Positions 25,065-34,268 are shown, counted from the stretch's first letter. The stretch is 49,197 nucleotides of DNA from JBCBWG01 sp964579305 (GCA_964579305.1 CAZOGY010000010.1:1-49197); one strand, 5' to 3'. Numbers and translations are program-made. The notes: generated from the letters alone by a model not told the origin.

Positions 25065-25994
25065 ATGGAAATGCATCAGATCCGCTATTTCGTTGCGGTG
25101 GCACAGACCCTGAATTTTACGCGCGCTGCAGAACAATGCGGCGTGACGCAACCGGCTTTAACGAGAGCCATCCAAAAGCTCGAAGAAGAGCTCGGCGGTC
25201 CGCTGTTTCGGCGAGAAGGGCGCCAGTCCCATCTGACCGAGTTGGGCCGCATGGTCCGCCCACGGCTTGAACAGGCGTTATCGCTGACGGATTTGGCCCG
25301 CTCCGAGGCTGTCGATTTTTCGCGAATGGTGAATGGTACGCTTGATCTCGGCGTGATGTGTACAATCGCGCCGGCGTCCGTGATCAGCCTGATTGAGTTT
25401 TTCAGCCGCCAGGCCCCGCAATTGAAGCTTGTGCTCCATGAGGCAACGGGGCGTCGGTTGGCCGAGAAATTGATTGCCGGCGAATTGGACATCGCCCTGA
25501 TCGCGATGTCTGCTTATGACGATGCGCTGATTGCTGAACCCTTGTTCAGCGAACCCTACGTTATCACGTTTCCAAAGGGCCACCGTTTTTTAGACATGGA
25601 CGCCGTGCCGGTGGCCGAGCTTGCCGGCGAAAGATATCTCAAACGCGTCAATTGCGAATATCTCGACATTTTTGAAGCGGAAGGTTTTGAATACCACTAC
25701 GGCACGGATCACCGTTTCCAGAGCGAGCATGAAAGCTGGATCCAGGCCATGGTCATTGCCGGGCTCGGATGCGCCGTCATGCCGCAAAGTCTGGCGTTGC
25801 ATCCAGAATTGCGTCATCGGCTGCTGGTTGAGCCCAAGGTCGAGCGCACCATTTCAATCGTGACAAAGCGGGGGCGGCGACACACGCCCGTCGTAGAATT
25901 CTTTGTCAAGCTCTGTCGCAAAATGCATTGGGGCTCACCGGAAAACGGGATCAAACAGACGTTGCCGCCCAACACCGAGCCATCCCAAATATAG
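25065..25994 (+). CDS. LysR-type transcriptional regulator, 309 aa
   Basis: DNA-binding regulator. The N-terminal winged helix-turn-helix spans about residues 3-62 (MHQIRYFVAVAQTLNFTRAA, then VTQPALTRAIQKLEEELGG). The substrate-binding domain begins near residue 90 (NGTLDLGVMCTIAPA) and continues to about 290. The start is ATG 25065; ATG 25071, two codons later, is an equally plausible start and neither has a strong ribosome site. The gene is divergent from the Mo-hydroxylase/sox operon, the classic arrangement for regulating it, with the inducer unknown. The MscS gene begins 12 nt after its stop, so the two may be co-transcribed. Confidence 0.9.
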   Translation: MEMHQIRYFVAVAQTLNFTRAAEQCGVTQPALTRAIQKLEEELGGPLFRREGRQSHLTELGRMVRPRLEQALSLTDLARSEAVDFSRMVNGTLDLGVMCTIAPASVISLIEFFSRQAPQLKLVLHEATGRRLAEKLIAGELDIALIAMSAYDDALIAEPLFSEPYVITFPKGHRFLDMDAVPVAELAGERYLKRVNCEYLDIFEAEGFEYHYGTDHRFQSEHESWIQAMVIAGLGCAVMPQSLALHPELRHRLLVEPKVERTISIVTKRGRRHTPVVEFFVKLCRKMHWGSPENGIKQTLPPNTEPSQI

Positions 25995-26006
25995 GCCCTG
26001 AAAACC

Positions 26007-28238
26007 GTGTGGACATTGAAAGACCTCGCCTGCCTCGTGATTGTATTGTGTTTGGGAGGCGTGGCTCTCAGCGCCGGCGCCAACGCCTCTGAGGTTGGCG
26101 ATCCCAGAATTGGATTGAATGCAGATCAGATCGCCGAGCTTTCCGATGCAGAATTGCGCAAGCGCGTCGTCGCAACTCTCAACGCGCAACAACGGGTTGA
26201 GCCCGAAACCTTTAATCCGGCAGATATTGCTTATGCCGCCCAGACGCTCCTGACCACAATACGCACGCGGCTCGGCGAGATTTTTGGATCGTACACCGAA
26301 CTCCCCGCGGCCCTGTCCGGCGGAATTGCCGTTTTGATGGACGGGCGTGACGCAGGCGGCATCGGCAGCTTTCTCATAGTCTTCTTGATTGCTATCGGGG
26401 CGGCAGTCCTGGCGGAATTCGCGGTCGCAAAAGTTTTTCCAAAGCGGCCGCAGCCTGCTGGCGCACCGACACTTGCGCAAAAAGCAAGAGTGTTCTTGGC
26501 GGTTTGGGGTGGCGCGATCCGCAACATCCTTGCGTTTGCAGCCGCGGGAACCGTCGTATTCTTTGTTATCGGCACATCGGACGCCCGGGATCGCGTCACG
26601 TTCGCGTTCTATTTCTCCGCGATTGTCTTGTTTCGCCTATTGGCCGCAACACTATCGGCCTATCTGGCGCCAAATGACTCCAGCCGGCGCATTCCGCTCT
26701 ACGGCGATGGCGAGGCGCTGGGGTTTCGCAATGCGGTCTTGCTGACCATCGGTTTGACCTGCTTTAGTTTTTTCACATGCGCTCAGTTCTCGGTTCTCGG
26801 CGTTGGCGGCGACGCGCATTATCTCTTCTTGATGAGTGTAGGGCTGGTGTTGACCATTGGTCTTATGCTGAGCTTTACGACCTTTCGCGATGCCATCACG
26901 CAAGACCTGACAGTCCAGGCGCCCAAACTCAGCGATATTGATGCTGGCGATGGTGCTGTCGCCTATGGCGTTCGCAATCGCCTCGCGCAAGCGTATCCAT
27001 GGCTGCTTGCTGTATTGGTCCCGCTTTTGTTTTTCGGCCTCGTTTCTTACGGAGTGGTCGGCGGAACACCTTTGTTTGGCGCCGGTTTGGTAACGGTGTT
27101 GCTCGCGTTTTTATGGCCAAGTCTGGATGCTGCCTGTGAACGCGACGCGCTGCGCGCGCAGGAAAGCGGCGACGCAGTGACACCCGCCATTGTCCGCGTC
27201 GTCCGGCTGTTGCTTGCGGTCGTGGTGTTCGTGACATTCGCCATCGCATGGCGCCTCAATATCCTGAGCGGTGCCCAAAGCGGGCTCGGCGCGGCAGTCG
27301 CACGCGCGTTATTTGAAACCGGTGTGATTGCCCTGATCGCCTATACCGCCTGGCAGATCTTGACGATTTGGATCGACCGAAAAATCGCGGAAGAAAAGGC
27401 GAAGGCGGGGCCGGCACAGGACATCTCGGAAATGGAAATCGGCGGGCCCGGTTTATCGCGCATTGCAACGCTGTTGCCGCTCTTCAAGCGGTCGGGTCAG
27501 GCCACGATCGGCATCATCGCGCTCATGCTGGCGCTATCCTCTCTCGGTGTTTCGATTGGCCCGCTGCTCGCCGGTGCCGGCGTCGTGGGCCTGGCAATCG
27601 GTTTTGGGTCTCAGACACTCATCCGCGATATTGTGTCAGGCGCATTCTTTCTGATCGATGACGCATTCCGCCAGGGCGAATACGTGGACCTTGGCAAAGT
27701 CAAAGGCTCCGTCGAGCGCATATCCGTACGCTCATTGCAGTTACGCCATCACCGCGGTGCGTTGCACACCATACCGTTTGGAGAGATTGCAACGATCACC
27801 AACTACAGTCGCGATTGGATCATTATGAAGCTGAAGTTCCGCGTCAGTTTTGATGCGGATATCGAGAAGATACGCAAGGTCATCAAGAAAGTGGGCCAAA
27901 GTCTTCTGGAGCACGATGATATCAAGGACGATTTCCTCCAGCCTTTGAAGTCGCAAGGCGTTGTTGAGGCCGATGACTACGGACTGATCATTCGCATGAA
28001 GTTTATGAGTAAGCCGGGGCGGCAATTCATCATTCGCCGGTATGTGTTTTCGGCGGTGCAAACCGCCTTCCAGGAAAACGGCATCGAATTCTCGCGGCCC
28101 GAATTGCGTGTCGCGGTGGGCGATGAGGCAGATGACGATCTGCCGCCCGAGGTTCGTCAAGCCGCAGCATCCGGCGGCGCGGCGGCCATCACCGCGGTCA
28201 ACCGGCCGGCGCAAGCCGCGCCGGCCGCGGCGACGTAA
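26007..28238 (+). CDS. MscS-family mechanosensitive channel with extended N-terminus, 743 aa
   Basis: Inner-membrane channel that likely opens on membrane tension. A GTG start at 26007 opens a signal-peptide-like segment ending NASE. A periplasmic region to about residue 105 and many hydrophobic helices follow. The MscS core is near residues 490-650: the pore helix is rich in A and G (LLAGAGVVGLAIGFGSQTLI near 520), followed by DIVSGAFFLIDDAFRQGEYV and the beta domain (VKGSVERISVRSLQLR). The C-terminal cytoplasmic region ends in a low-complexity Ala/Pro tail. It is far longer than E. coli MscS (286 aa), placing it with the large multi-helix family members. It lies between lysR and the Rieske cluster; a functional link to either is unproven. 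Confidence 0.88.
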   Translation: MWTLKDLACLVIVLCLGGVALSAGANASEVGDPRIGLNADQIAELSDAELRKRVVATLNAQQRVEPETFNPADIAYAAQTLLTTIRTRLGEIFGSYTELPAALSGGIAVLMDGRDAGGIGSFLIVFLIAIGAAVLAEFAVAKVFPKRPQPAGAPTLAQKARVFLAVWGGAIRNILAFAAAGTVVFFVIGTSDARDRVTFAFYFSAIVLFRLLAATLSAYLAPNDSSRRIPLYGDGEALGFRNAVLLTIGLTCFSFFTCAQFSVLGVGGDAHYLFLMSVGLVLTIGLMLSFTTFRDAITQDLTVQAPKLSDIDAGDGAVAYGVRNRLAQAYPWLLAVLVPLLFFGLVSYGVVGGTPLFGAGLVTVLLAFLWPSLDAACERDALRAQESGDAVTPAIVRVVRLLLAVVVFVTFAIAWRLNILSGAQSGLGAAVARALFETGVIALIAYTAWQILTIWIDRKIAEEKAKAGPAQDISEMEIGGPGLSRIATLLPLFKRSGQATIGIIALMLALSSLGVSIGPLLAGAGVVGLAIGFGSQTLIRDIVSGAFFLIDDAFRQGEYVDLGKVKGSVERISVRSLQLRHHRGALHTIPFGEIATITNYSRDWIIMKLKFRVSFDADIEKIRKVIKKVGQSLLEHDDIKDDFLQPLKSQGVVEADDYGLIIRMKFMSKPGRQFIIRRYVFSAVQTAFQENGIEFSRPELRVAVGDEADDDLPPEVRQAAASGGAAAITAVNRPAQAAPAAAT

Positions 28239-28346
28239 TGGAATGGGTGCGAGCAGGCGACCGGCGCGTTGACCAAGCAGTTTCTGTGGTTGGCGCAACG
28301 ACGGACCCACCGCGCCAACACTAAAGCGGACTGGAGGATATGGCCC

Positions 28347-30014
28347 GTGAAGAAAACTTCGATCGCCGCCTGGGACGAACTCGCCGACCGGACGCCCGCC
28401 TACGCCTTGGTGGCCGACGTCGATCTCGTGATCGTGCGCTACGACGAGAGCGTGTCGGTGCTTTACGGCCGGTGTTTGCATCGCGGCGCCTTGATGTCGG
28501 ACGGCTATGTCTCCGGCAACAATTTGATTTGTGGCTTGCACGACTGGGATTATCGCCTCGACAGTGGCGTTTCTGAATATAATAACTCCGAAGTGCTGCA
28601 GAAATTCGCGTCCTGGATCGAGGGTGGCCAGGTTTGGGTCGATGAAGAAGAAATCGCGGGTTGGGCGAAAGATAATCCTCAGCCATTCGATCGTGACGCG
28701 TATTTGGGTCTCTACGCAGATACGGCGCACGGCACCGCCGAAGAGCCACATACGGGCTTGATTCAGAGCTACGCGCGTGACGGGCTATCCAAAACGGGTC
28801 ATCACGGTGTCGTCGATGCAATGGGGGTCCCGCGCGCTCAATTGCCCGATTGGGACGACATACAAATCCTCACGGCGCAACTGCACAAACCACCGCTGCT
28901 GGACGAAGCGAATGTTGGAACCGATGTTGTAATAGGCCCAAACGCCCAAAAGCCGCTGCGTCTCGAAATTCCGTTGTTTGTGTCCGATATGAGTTTCGGC
29001 GCTCTGTCGGAGCCCGCCAAGATTGCGATGGCCCGTGGCGCTGAGCTTGCCGGCACCGGAATTTGTTCGGGCGAAGGCGGCATGCTTCCGGAAGAGCAAG
29101 AGGCCAATTCTCGCTATTTTTACGAGTTGGCGTCGGCCCGGTTCGGTTTTGCGTGGGAGAAACTGGGCGCGGTCCAAGCCTTTCATTTCAAGGGTGGTCA
29201 AGGGGCCAAGACAGGCACCGGCGGCCATCTCCCAGGCGAAAAAGTGAAGGGGCGAATTGCGGAAGTGCGCGGGCTGAATGAGGGTGAAGATGCGATTTCG
29301 CCAGCGCGCTTTCCAGAATGGACCCAAGTGAACGAAATCAGGCAGTTCGCCGACGAAGTGCGCAATCGGACCGGTGGCATTCCCATCGGCTATAAGCTGT
29401 CTGCCCAACATGTCGAAAAGGATATCGACGCCGCACTCGAAATCGGCGTAGATTATATCATTCTGGATGGACGCGGAGGCGGGACTGGCGCAGCGCCCAT
29501 CATCTTTCGCGATAATATTTCGGTGCCGACCATTCCAGCGCTTGCGCGGGCACGCCATCATCTCGATGTCAATGGCCGAAGCGATGTTACTTTGATTATC
29601 ACCGGCGGCTTGCGCAAACCTGCGGACTTTGTCAAAGCCCTTGCGCTTGGCGCCGACGCTATTGCCGTTTCGAATGCCGCGATGCAGGCAATCGGCTGTA
29701 TCGCCATGCGAGCGTGTCACACAAATAACTGCCCCGTGGGGATCGCGACGCAAAAACCGCACTTGGTCAGCCGCCTCGTGGTGGAAAAATCAGCCCAGCG
29801 GCTCGCCAACTTTTTCAAAGCATCCGTTGAACTCATGCAGGTCATGGCGCGGGCATGCGGCCACGATCACTTATCAAAATTTTCCCTTGAGGACCTGACC
29901 ACATGGAAAAGGGAGATAAGCGACCTCAGCGGCGTCGCTTTCGGTGGCCTTGGCGCGCCCACACCGGCAGCGTCACCGCAAACCAAGTCAGCACGGCGGG
30001 GGATATTCAAATGA
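28347..30014 (+). CDS. Rieske - FMN-binding glutamate synthase-like fusion, 555 aa
   Basis: Multi-cofactor redox enzyme, probably cytoplasmic. The GTG at 28347 is chosen because GGAGGA lies 8 nt upstream; the ORF extends back to a TTG at 28269 without support. Residues about 18-105 form a Rieske domain: C43-x-H45 and C62-x2-H65, separated by 16 residues. Residues about 160-530 match the FMN-binding domain of glutamate synthase, with SDMSFGALSEPAK, GGQGAKTGTGGHLPG, DGRGGGTGAAP near 374 and ITGGLRKPADFVKALALGAD. Three cysteines in the pattern C-x5-C-x4-C (GCIAMRACHTNNCPVG) fit the [3Fe-4S] site of GltS. There is no amidotransferase domain, so it is not a standard glutamate synthase. The stop overlaps the next start by ATGA. 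The substrate is unknown. Confidence 0.85.
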   Translation: MKKTSIAAWDELADRTPAYALVADVDLVIVRYDESVSVLYGRCLHRGALMSDGYVSGNNLICGLHDWDYRLDSGVSEYNNSEVLQKFASWIEGGQVWVDEEEIAGWAKDNPQPFDRDAYLGLYADTAHGTAEEPHTGLIQSYARDGLSKTGHHGVVDAMGVPRAQLPDWDDIQILTAQLHKPPLLDEANVGTDVVIGPNAQKPLRLEIPLFVSDMSFGALSEPAKIAMARGAELAGTGICSGEGGMLPEEQEANSRYFYELASARFGFAWEKLGAVQAFHFKGGQGAKTGTGGHLPGEKVKGRIAEVRGLNEGEDAISPARFPEWTQVNEIRQFADEVRNRTGGIPIGYKLSAQHVEKDIDAALEIGVDYIILDGRGGGTGAAPIIFRDNISVPTIPALARARHHLDVNGRSDVTLIITGGLRKPADFVKALALGADAIAVSNAAMQAIGCIAMRACHTNNCPVGIATQKPHLVSRLVVEKSAQRLANFFKASVELMQVMARACGHDHLSKFSLEDLTTWKREISDLSGVAFGGLGAPTPAASPQTKSARRGIFK

Positions 30015-32002
30015 GCGAAATAGCGGATTTTGATGAAACACTCGAATGGTTTGACATCGGTGCGGTGACAGACCTGCCTGAAGGTCGGGTCAAGTCCGTC
30101 ACCGCGCGCACCCACAATCTTTGCCTATCCCATTTCGATGGCCAATGGGCGGTGATGGATAACCATTGCCCGCACCAGGGCGGCCCGCTTGGCGAAGGCT
30201 CGATTGAACGCGGCACCGATGGCAAATGCTGGATCCGCTGCCCGTGGCACGGCTGGGATTTTGATCCGCTCACCGGCAAGCCTCCTGGCGGACACGAAGA
30301 TACCGGCCAGACGATCTATCCCGTCGCAGTCAAGAACGGCCGGGTCCTCGTGGGGCTTCGTCCAGAACCGCAACGCACGCGCACCATTACCGACGTCATG
30401 GCTGAAACCATGGTCAACTGGGGTGTCAAGCGCGTATTTGGCATGGTCGGCCACTCCAACCTGGGCCTTGCCGACGCAATCCGGCTGCAGGTCGCCAGCG
30501 GCAAACTCGGCTATATCGGCATCCGGCATGAGGGGGCGGCTGCCTTCGCCGCGTCGGCTTACGGAAAACTGACCGGCATGCCGGCAGCTTGCCTGACCAT
30601 TGCCGGCCCTGGCGCGACCAACCTTCTGACCGGTCTGTGGGACGCCAAAGTGGACCGCTCGCCGGTCCTCGCTTTGACGGGCCAGGTCCAGACACAAGTC
30701 TTCGGACCCGGTGCATTTCAAGACATCGATCTGAAATCCGCATTCGAGGCTGTCTCCCGGTTCTCCCAGCCCGTTCTGCCAAGCTCAAATCATGCCGAAC
30801 TCATGTCGCTGGCGTGCAAGAACGCCATTGTCGAGCGCGACGTGGCACATTTAATTTTCCCCGACGATGCTCAGACGCTGCCGAGCGAAGCCAAGGCCGC
30901 AGCGCCCGCCGGCCGTCTGTCGGGCACGAAGATCATGGCCGCGCCCGACGACTTGAGCGCCGCAGCCGACATGATCAATGCCGCGCGTCGACCAATGATC
31001 GTGCTCGGCCATGGCGCGGCAGACGTGCGCGCTGATGTCATTGCGCTTGCCGAGAAGATTGGCGCACCTGTTGCCACAACATTCAAAGGCAAAGGGCTGA
31101 TAGCCGACACGCATCCAAATGCAGCCGGCGTCCTCGGGCGTTCGGGAACGCCGATCGCAAGCTGGTTCATGAATGAATGCGACTTGATCATCGCGCTTGG
31201 AACATCGTTTTCCAATCACACCGGGATCGCACCGTACAAACCGATAATCCAGGTCGATTTCGAGCGTATGCAACTTGGTAAGTTTCACCCCGTCACATTG
31301 CCGGTTTGGGGCGAAATCGGCGCATTCTGCACAGCTATTGCGCCACGCGTTTCACAGCCAGCCGATATCGCAAGGAGGCGCAGCGAAATCGCCGAGCGCT
31401 GGACCATATGGCGCAAGGAAAAGCAGCGGCGCCTGGAAGAAGAACGTGGCCACGGCGTGCATGCTGCCGCCCTGTTTGCAGCCTTGACCAAGACCTGCCC
31501 CCACGATGCAATTATCGCCGTTGACGTTGGCAACAACACGTATTCGTTTGGTCGTTATTTCGAGCCGCAGGGCCAGCGGATCTTGATGTCGGGATATCTT
31601 GGTTCCATCGGCTTTGGCCTGCCCGCTGCGATTGGCGCCTGGGCCGCGACCCAGGATTTCGACGACTTGCGCGGACGCAAAGTCATTTCGATTTCGGGCG
31701 ATGGTGGTTTTGGGCAATACGGATTTGAATTCACGACCGCCGTCAAATACGGCATGGATATTACGCATATCTTGCTCAATAACGGCGAGCTTGGCAAAAT
31801 TTCCAAAGAGCAACGCTCCGGCGAATGGCCTGTGTGGGAGACTGGATTGACAAATCCGTCTTTTTCCACATTCGCGCGGCTGTGCGGTGGTCACGGCGCG
31901 AAAGTCGAAAATGCCCGGGACCTCGATAGCGCTTTGATTGACGCACTGGCGCATCCTGGACCGGCTCTGGTGGAAGTCATGACCGACCCGGAACTGATTT
32001 AA
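30011..32002 (+). CDS. Rieske - thiamine-diphosphate enzyme fusion, 663 aa
   Basis: A ThDP-dependent enzyme with an attached Rieske electron carrier. The ATG at 30011 overlaps the previous stop (ATGA). Residues about 10-115 form the Rieske domain with C53-P-H55 and C77-P-W-H80. Residues from about 120 follow the acetolactate synthase/pyruvate oxidase layout. The PYR domain has GIRHEGAAAFAASAYGKLTG, which contains the expected ThDP-activating glutamate. A central domain follows, then a PP domain with GDGG near 562 and LLNN about 27 residues later (ThDP/Mg site). These enzymes decarboxylate 2-oxo acids. The attached Rieske centre suggests electrons leave one at a time towards the membrane haem protein encoded two genes later. 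Substrate and acceptor are inferred, not shown. Confidence 0.85.
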   Translation: MSEIADFDETLEWFDIGAVTDLPEGRVKSVTARTHNLCLSHFDGQWAVMDNHCPHQGGPLGEGSIERGTDGKCWIRCPWHGWDFDPLTGKPPGGHEDTGQTIYPVAVKNGRVLVGLRPEPQRTRTITDVMAETMVNWGVKRVFGMVGHSNLGLADAIRLQVASGKLGYIGIRHEGAAAFAASAYGKLTGMPAACLTIAGPGATNLLTGLWDAKVDRSPVLALTGQVQTQVFGPGAFQDIDLKSAFEAVSRFSQPVLPSSNHAELMSLACKNAIVERDVAHLIFPDDAQTLPSEAKAAAPAGRLSGTKIMAAPDDLSAAADMINAARRPMIVLGHGAADVRADVIALAEKIGAPVATTFKGKGLIADTHPNAAGVLGRSGTPIASWFMNECDLIIALGTSFSNHTGIAPYKPIIQVDFERMQLGKFHPVTLPVWGEIGAFCTAIAPRVSQPADIARRRSEIAERWTIWRKEKQRRLEEERGHGVHAAALFAALTKTCPHDAIIAVDVGNNTYSFGRYFEPQGQRILMSGYLGSIGFGLPAAIGAWAATQDFDDLRGRKVISISGDGGFGQYGFEFTTAVKYGMDITHILLNNGELGKISKEQRSGEWPVWETGLTNPSFSTFARLCGGHGAKVENARDLDSALIDALAHPGPALVEVMTDPELI

Positions 32003-32020
32003 GTGTTTGGAGATAGCAGC

Positions 32021-32074
32021 ATGGTTGCGACAGGAAGACGGCAGGGCGCGGCCCTGCGTGGGAACAGCCCATGA
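32021..32074 (+). CDS. Possible 17-residue leader peptide ORF
   Basis: ATG 32021 follows GGAG by about 8 nt and encodes 17 residues (MVATGRRQGAALRGNSP). The stop overlaps the start of the next gene by ATGA. Spacing and overlap look like a real translated unit that couples the Rieske-ThDP gene to the small membrane-protein gene. No homolog is recognised, and such a short ORF could be chance. Confidence 0.35.
   Translation: MVATGRRQGAALRGNSP
32041..32057 (+). repeat. Strong hairpin inside the short spacer/leader ORF
   Basis: GCAGGGC and GCCCTGC form a perfect 7-bp stem around a 3-nt loop, 13 nt before the ATG of the next gene. No T-run follows, so it is not an intrinsic terminator. It could stabilise the upstream mRNA end or hide the ribosome site of the next gene unless the leader is translated. 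Confidence 0.5.
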
Positions 32075-32451
32075 GCATCGGCGCAATAATTGTCTGGCTG
32101 GCTGAGCTTTGGCTTTGGGCCGGCGCCGCCGTTGCGGTGGTATTTCTTCTCGTTGGGATTGGTCGCGTTGATGACAGCGCACGCGGGTCCTATACGTTTC
32201 GCCCGCTCCTCGTCCCCGGCGTGCTGTTGTTATGGCCCCTGGTGCTCATGCGATGGTATGCCTTGGAAACCGCTGACCCCACCATCGCAAATGTCGATAA
32301 GCCGCTGCGGGACGCACATGCGTGGGTCTGGGCCCTGCTTGCCATTCTCATTCCCGTAATACTGGCGACGTCTTTGATGATCCGCCAGGCACCGCCATCG
32401 CCCGCCGATGGTGCCGTGCGCTTGCAACCACCGCAATCACAGGCGCAGTGA
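32071..32451 (+). CDS. Small three-helix membrane protein, 126 aa
   Basis: Unrecognised integral membrane protein. Three hydrophobic stretches are visible at about residues 4-28, 44-62 and 84-105, followed by a hydrophilic Pro/Gln-rich tail. There are no cofactor motifs; a single conserved-looking segment FRPLLVPGVLLLWPLVLMRW lies in helix 2. It sits between the Rieske-ThDP gene and the haem/Rieske membrane protein with only 6 nt to the latter, so it is probably a small subunit or assembly partner of that membrane complex. The function is inferred from position alone. Confidence 0.7.
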   Translation: MSIGAIIVWLAELWLWAGAAVAVVFLLVGIGRVDDSARGSYTFRPLLVPGVLLLWPLVLMRWYALETADPTIANVDKPLRDAHAWVWALLAILIPVILATSLMIRQAPPSPADGAVRLQPPQSQAQ

Positions 32452-32457
32452 GAGGTC

Positions 32458-33507
32458 ATGGCTGTCAAATATTCGCCCGTCCAGTGGACACGGTCCAAAG
32501 TGTTCTACGATCTCGTGGTCCTGATGCTCGTAACTGTTTACGTGCTGGTATACCTGCGCGTTGCACCCCAATTCATGGGCGAGGTCAAACCAGTCGATGG
32601 AGCAATTATTCGAGCTCGCGCTTTCGGAACTTGCGCATTTTTTCTGCTCACCGTGATTTTGATGATCGGGCCGCTTGCACGGCTGGATAGGCGTTTTTTG
32701 CCGCTCCTTTATAACCGACGGCATTTTGGCGTGATCGCGTTTCTCGTCGCATTGACCCATGCGCTTTTCATCATCAATTGGTACTTCAACTTCTCGCCGA
32801 CGCCGAGATTTGAGGCGCTCCTGACCTCAAACACGAACTATGGCCAACTGCTCGGTTTTCCGTTTGAAACATTGGGCATTATCGCGCTGATCTCCTTGGC
32901 GGTGCTGGCGACCACCAGTCACGATTTCTGGTTGCGTTTCTTGACGCCGCGGCTGTGGAAAGCGCTGCATTACACGATCTATCCTGCCTACGCTCTCATC
33001 GTCGGCCACGTCGGTCTGGGCGCACTCCAGGCGCAGGTTGATCCGGTGTCGGTCTGGCTGACGGTGGCCTCCGTCGCACTCGTCTGCGGGCTCCATGCCG
33101 GCGCCGCAATCAAAGAGACCGTTGTCTCTCGCAAGGCGAAAGCTTCACAGGATTGGCACCGGGTCGCCGACATAGGTGATTTCGAAGACGGTCGAGCGCG
33201 CATTGTGCGGTTGTCCAATGGCGAGCGTGTCGCGGTTTTCCTTCACAACGGGCAGCTTTCGGCGATCTCAAACGTCTGCGCGCACCAGAACGGCCCGCTC
33301 GGCGAAGGCCGGGTCATCGACGATTGCGTCACGTGCCCTTGGCACGGTTTCCAATACCGCTTGAGTGATGGCTGCGCGCCGGCGCCGTTCACTGAGAAGG
33401 TCGCGACCTACACCCTCAAGCGCGACGGCGAGACCGTCTTTGTTTCAGGAAAGCGCAATCCGCCAGGCACCTACGTGGCGCCGCTACCGGCGATGGAGGC
33501 AGCCTAA
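32458..33507 (+). CDS. Ferric reductase-like haem membrane protein with C-terminal Rieske domain, 349 aa
   Basis: Likely membrane electron-transfer protein. Six hydrophobic helices span about residues 15-220. Histidines H89, H101, H171 and H184 lie in or next to the helices; the 13-residue spacing of H171 and H184 suits haem b binding as in ferric reductase/YedZ-type domains. After residue 230 a Rieske domain follows with C274-A-H276 and C293-P-W-H296, ending in a short Pro-rich tail. The ATG has GAGG just upstream, directly after the previous stop. It is the third Rieske protein in 5 kb and the only one in the membrane, so it could pass electrons between the soluble Rieske enzymes and quinone or periplasmic partners. 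That role is inferred. Confidence 0.82.
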   Translation: MAVKYSPVQWTRSKVFYDLVVLMLVTVYVLVYLRVAPQFMGEVKPVDGAIIRARAFGTCAFFLLTVILMIGPLARLDRRFLPLLYNRRHFGVIAFLVALTHALFIINWYFNFSPTPRFEALLTSNTNYGQLLGFPFETLGIIALISLAVLATTSHDFWLRFLTPRLWKALHYTIYPAYALIVGHVGLGALQAQVDPVSVWLTVASVALVCGLHAGAAIKETVVSRKAKASQDWHRVADIGDFEDGRARIVRLSNGERVAVFLHNGQLSAISNVCAHQNGPLGEGRVIDDCVTCPWHGFQYRLSDGCAPAPFTEKVATYTLKRDGETVFVSGKRNPPGTYVAPLPAMEAA

Positions 33508-34268
33508 TGAGCACGAAGCCAGATGCGCCGTTTTACGTCGGTTACTTGCCGACGCCGGCGGGACTGAAGACGTTCTTGATCGCCGTCGCTGCGTTTCTCG
33601 TCGGTGGATTTGCAGCTTTGGGCTTCGCCTCCGGCACCAGCCAGGAAGATCCTGGCACGGGTGAGTTCAAATGGGGCTGGGGTGTGCAAACGCTCACCGG
33701 GCGCTTGGACACGCGTCCCTATCCGGTGCTGCACGTCACCTCGGGCACGCAACAGATCCCAACCGGCCGATCACTCATCTTGACCGGTGTCGGCAAGAAA
33801 GGCGTTCAGCCGCGCGTGAGCGATCTCGACGGTCGGTTGGTCCAGGTCAAAGGCATTGCCCTGAAACGGGGTGATCTGGACGCGCTTCAGGTGGGCGACG
33901 CGGCAGATGATCTCGCCGCCGCAGACGGTCAAACCGAGACCGAAGCACCAGCTGAACTTGGGCGCTGGCGGCTGACGGGCGAAATCTGCGATGGCAAGTG
34001 CGTCGTCGGCGCCATGCGTCCAGGTCAGGGTCTGGCGCACCGCGCCTGCGCCAACCTGTGCCTGATTGGTGGTGCGCCTCCGATTTTCGTTGCGACCAAG
34101 CCCGTCGACGGGACGACGTTCTTTTTAATGGGCGACAGCGATGGGCAACCACTCCCGCCGCGCTTTCTGAAGCACGTGGCGAAACTGATCTCGCTGGAAG
34201 GCGAGATTGAGCGGCGCGGCCGACTTCTGGTCTTCAAGGTTGATCTGGCTTCATTGGAGGTTTTGTGA
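33507..34268 (+). CDS. Membrane-anchored protein with unusual Cys/His motif, 253 aa
   Basis: No named function. One hydrophobic segment (about residues 20-42) anchors a probably periplasmic body. Near residue 160 a compact motif has the pattern C161-x3-C165-x12-H178-x2-C181-x3-C185, within GEICDGKC, HRACANLC and GGAPPIFVA. This layout could bind a metal or cluster, but lacks the CxxCH of haem c. A low-complexity acidic segment (about 130-150) precedes it. The ATG overlaps the stop of the haem/Rieske gene by one base (TAATG), so the two are translated together and the product probably belongs to the same complex. Confidence 0.72.
   Translation: MSTKPDAPFYVGYLPTPAGLKTFLIAVAAFLVGGFAALGFASGTSQEDPGTGEFKWGWGVQTLTGRLDTRPYPVLHVTSGTQQIPTGRSLILTGVGKKGVQPRVSDLDGRLVQVKGIALKRGDLDALQVGDAADDLAAADGQTETEAPAELGRWRLTGEICDGKCVVGAMRPGQGLAHRACANLCLIGGAPPIFVATKPVDGTTFFLMGDSDGQPLPPRFLKHVAKLISLEGEIERRGRLLVFKVDLASLEVL

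Noticed and set aside
28269..28346. Longer N-terminus for the Rieske-FMN protein starting at TTG 28269
   Set aside because: GTG 28347 has a near-perfect ribosome site at the right distance, and the extra 26 residues are not Rieske-like.
27741..28751. 336-aa minus-strand ORF across the MscS end and the Rieske gene start
   Set aside because: It overlaps two well-supported genes on the other strand and shows no family features.
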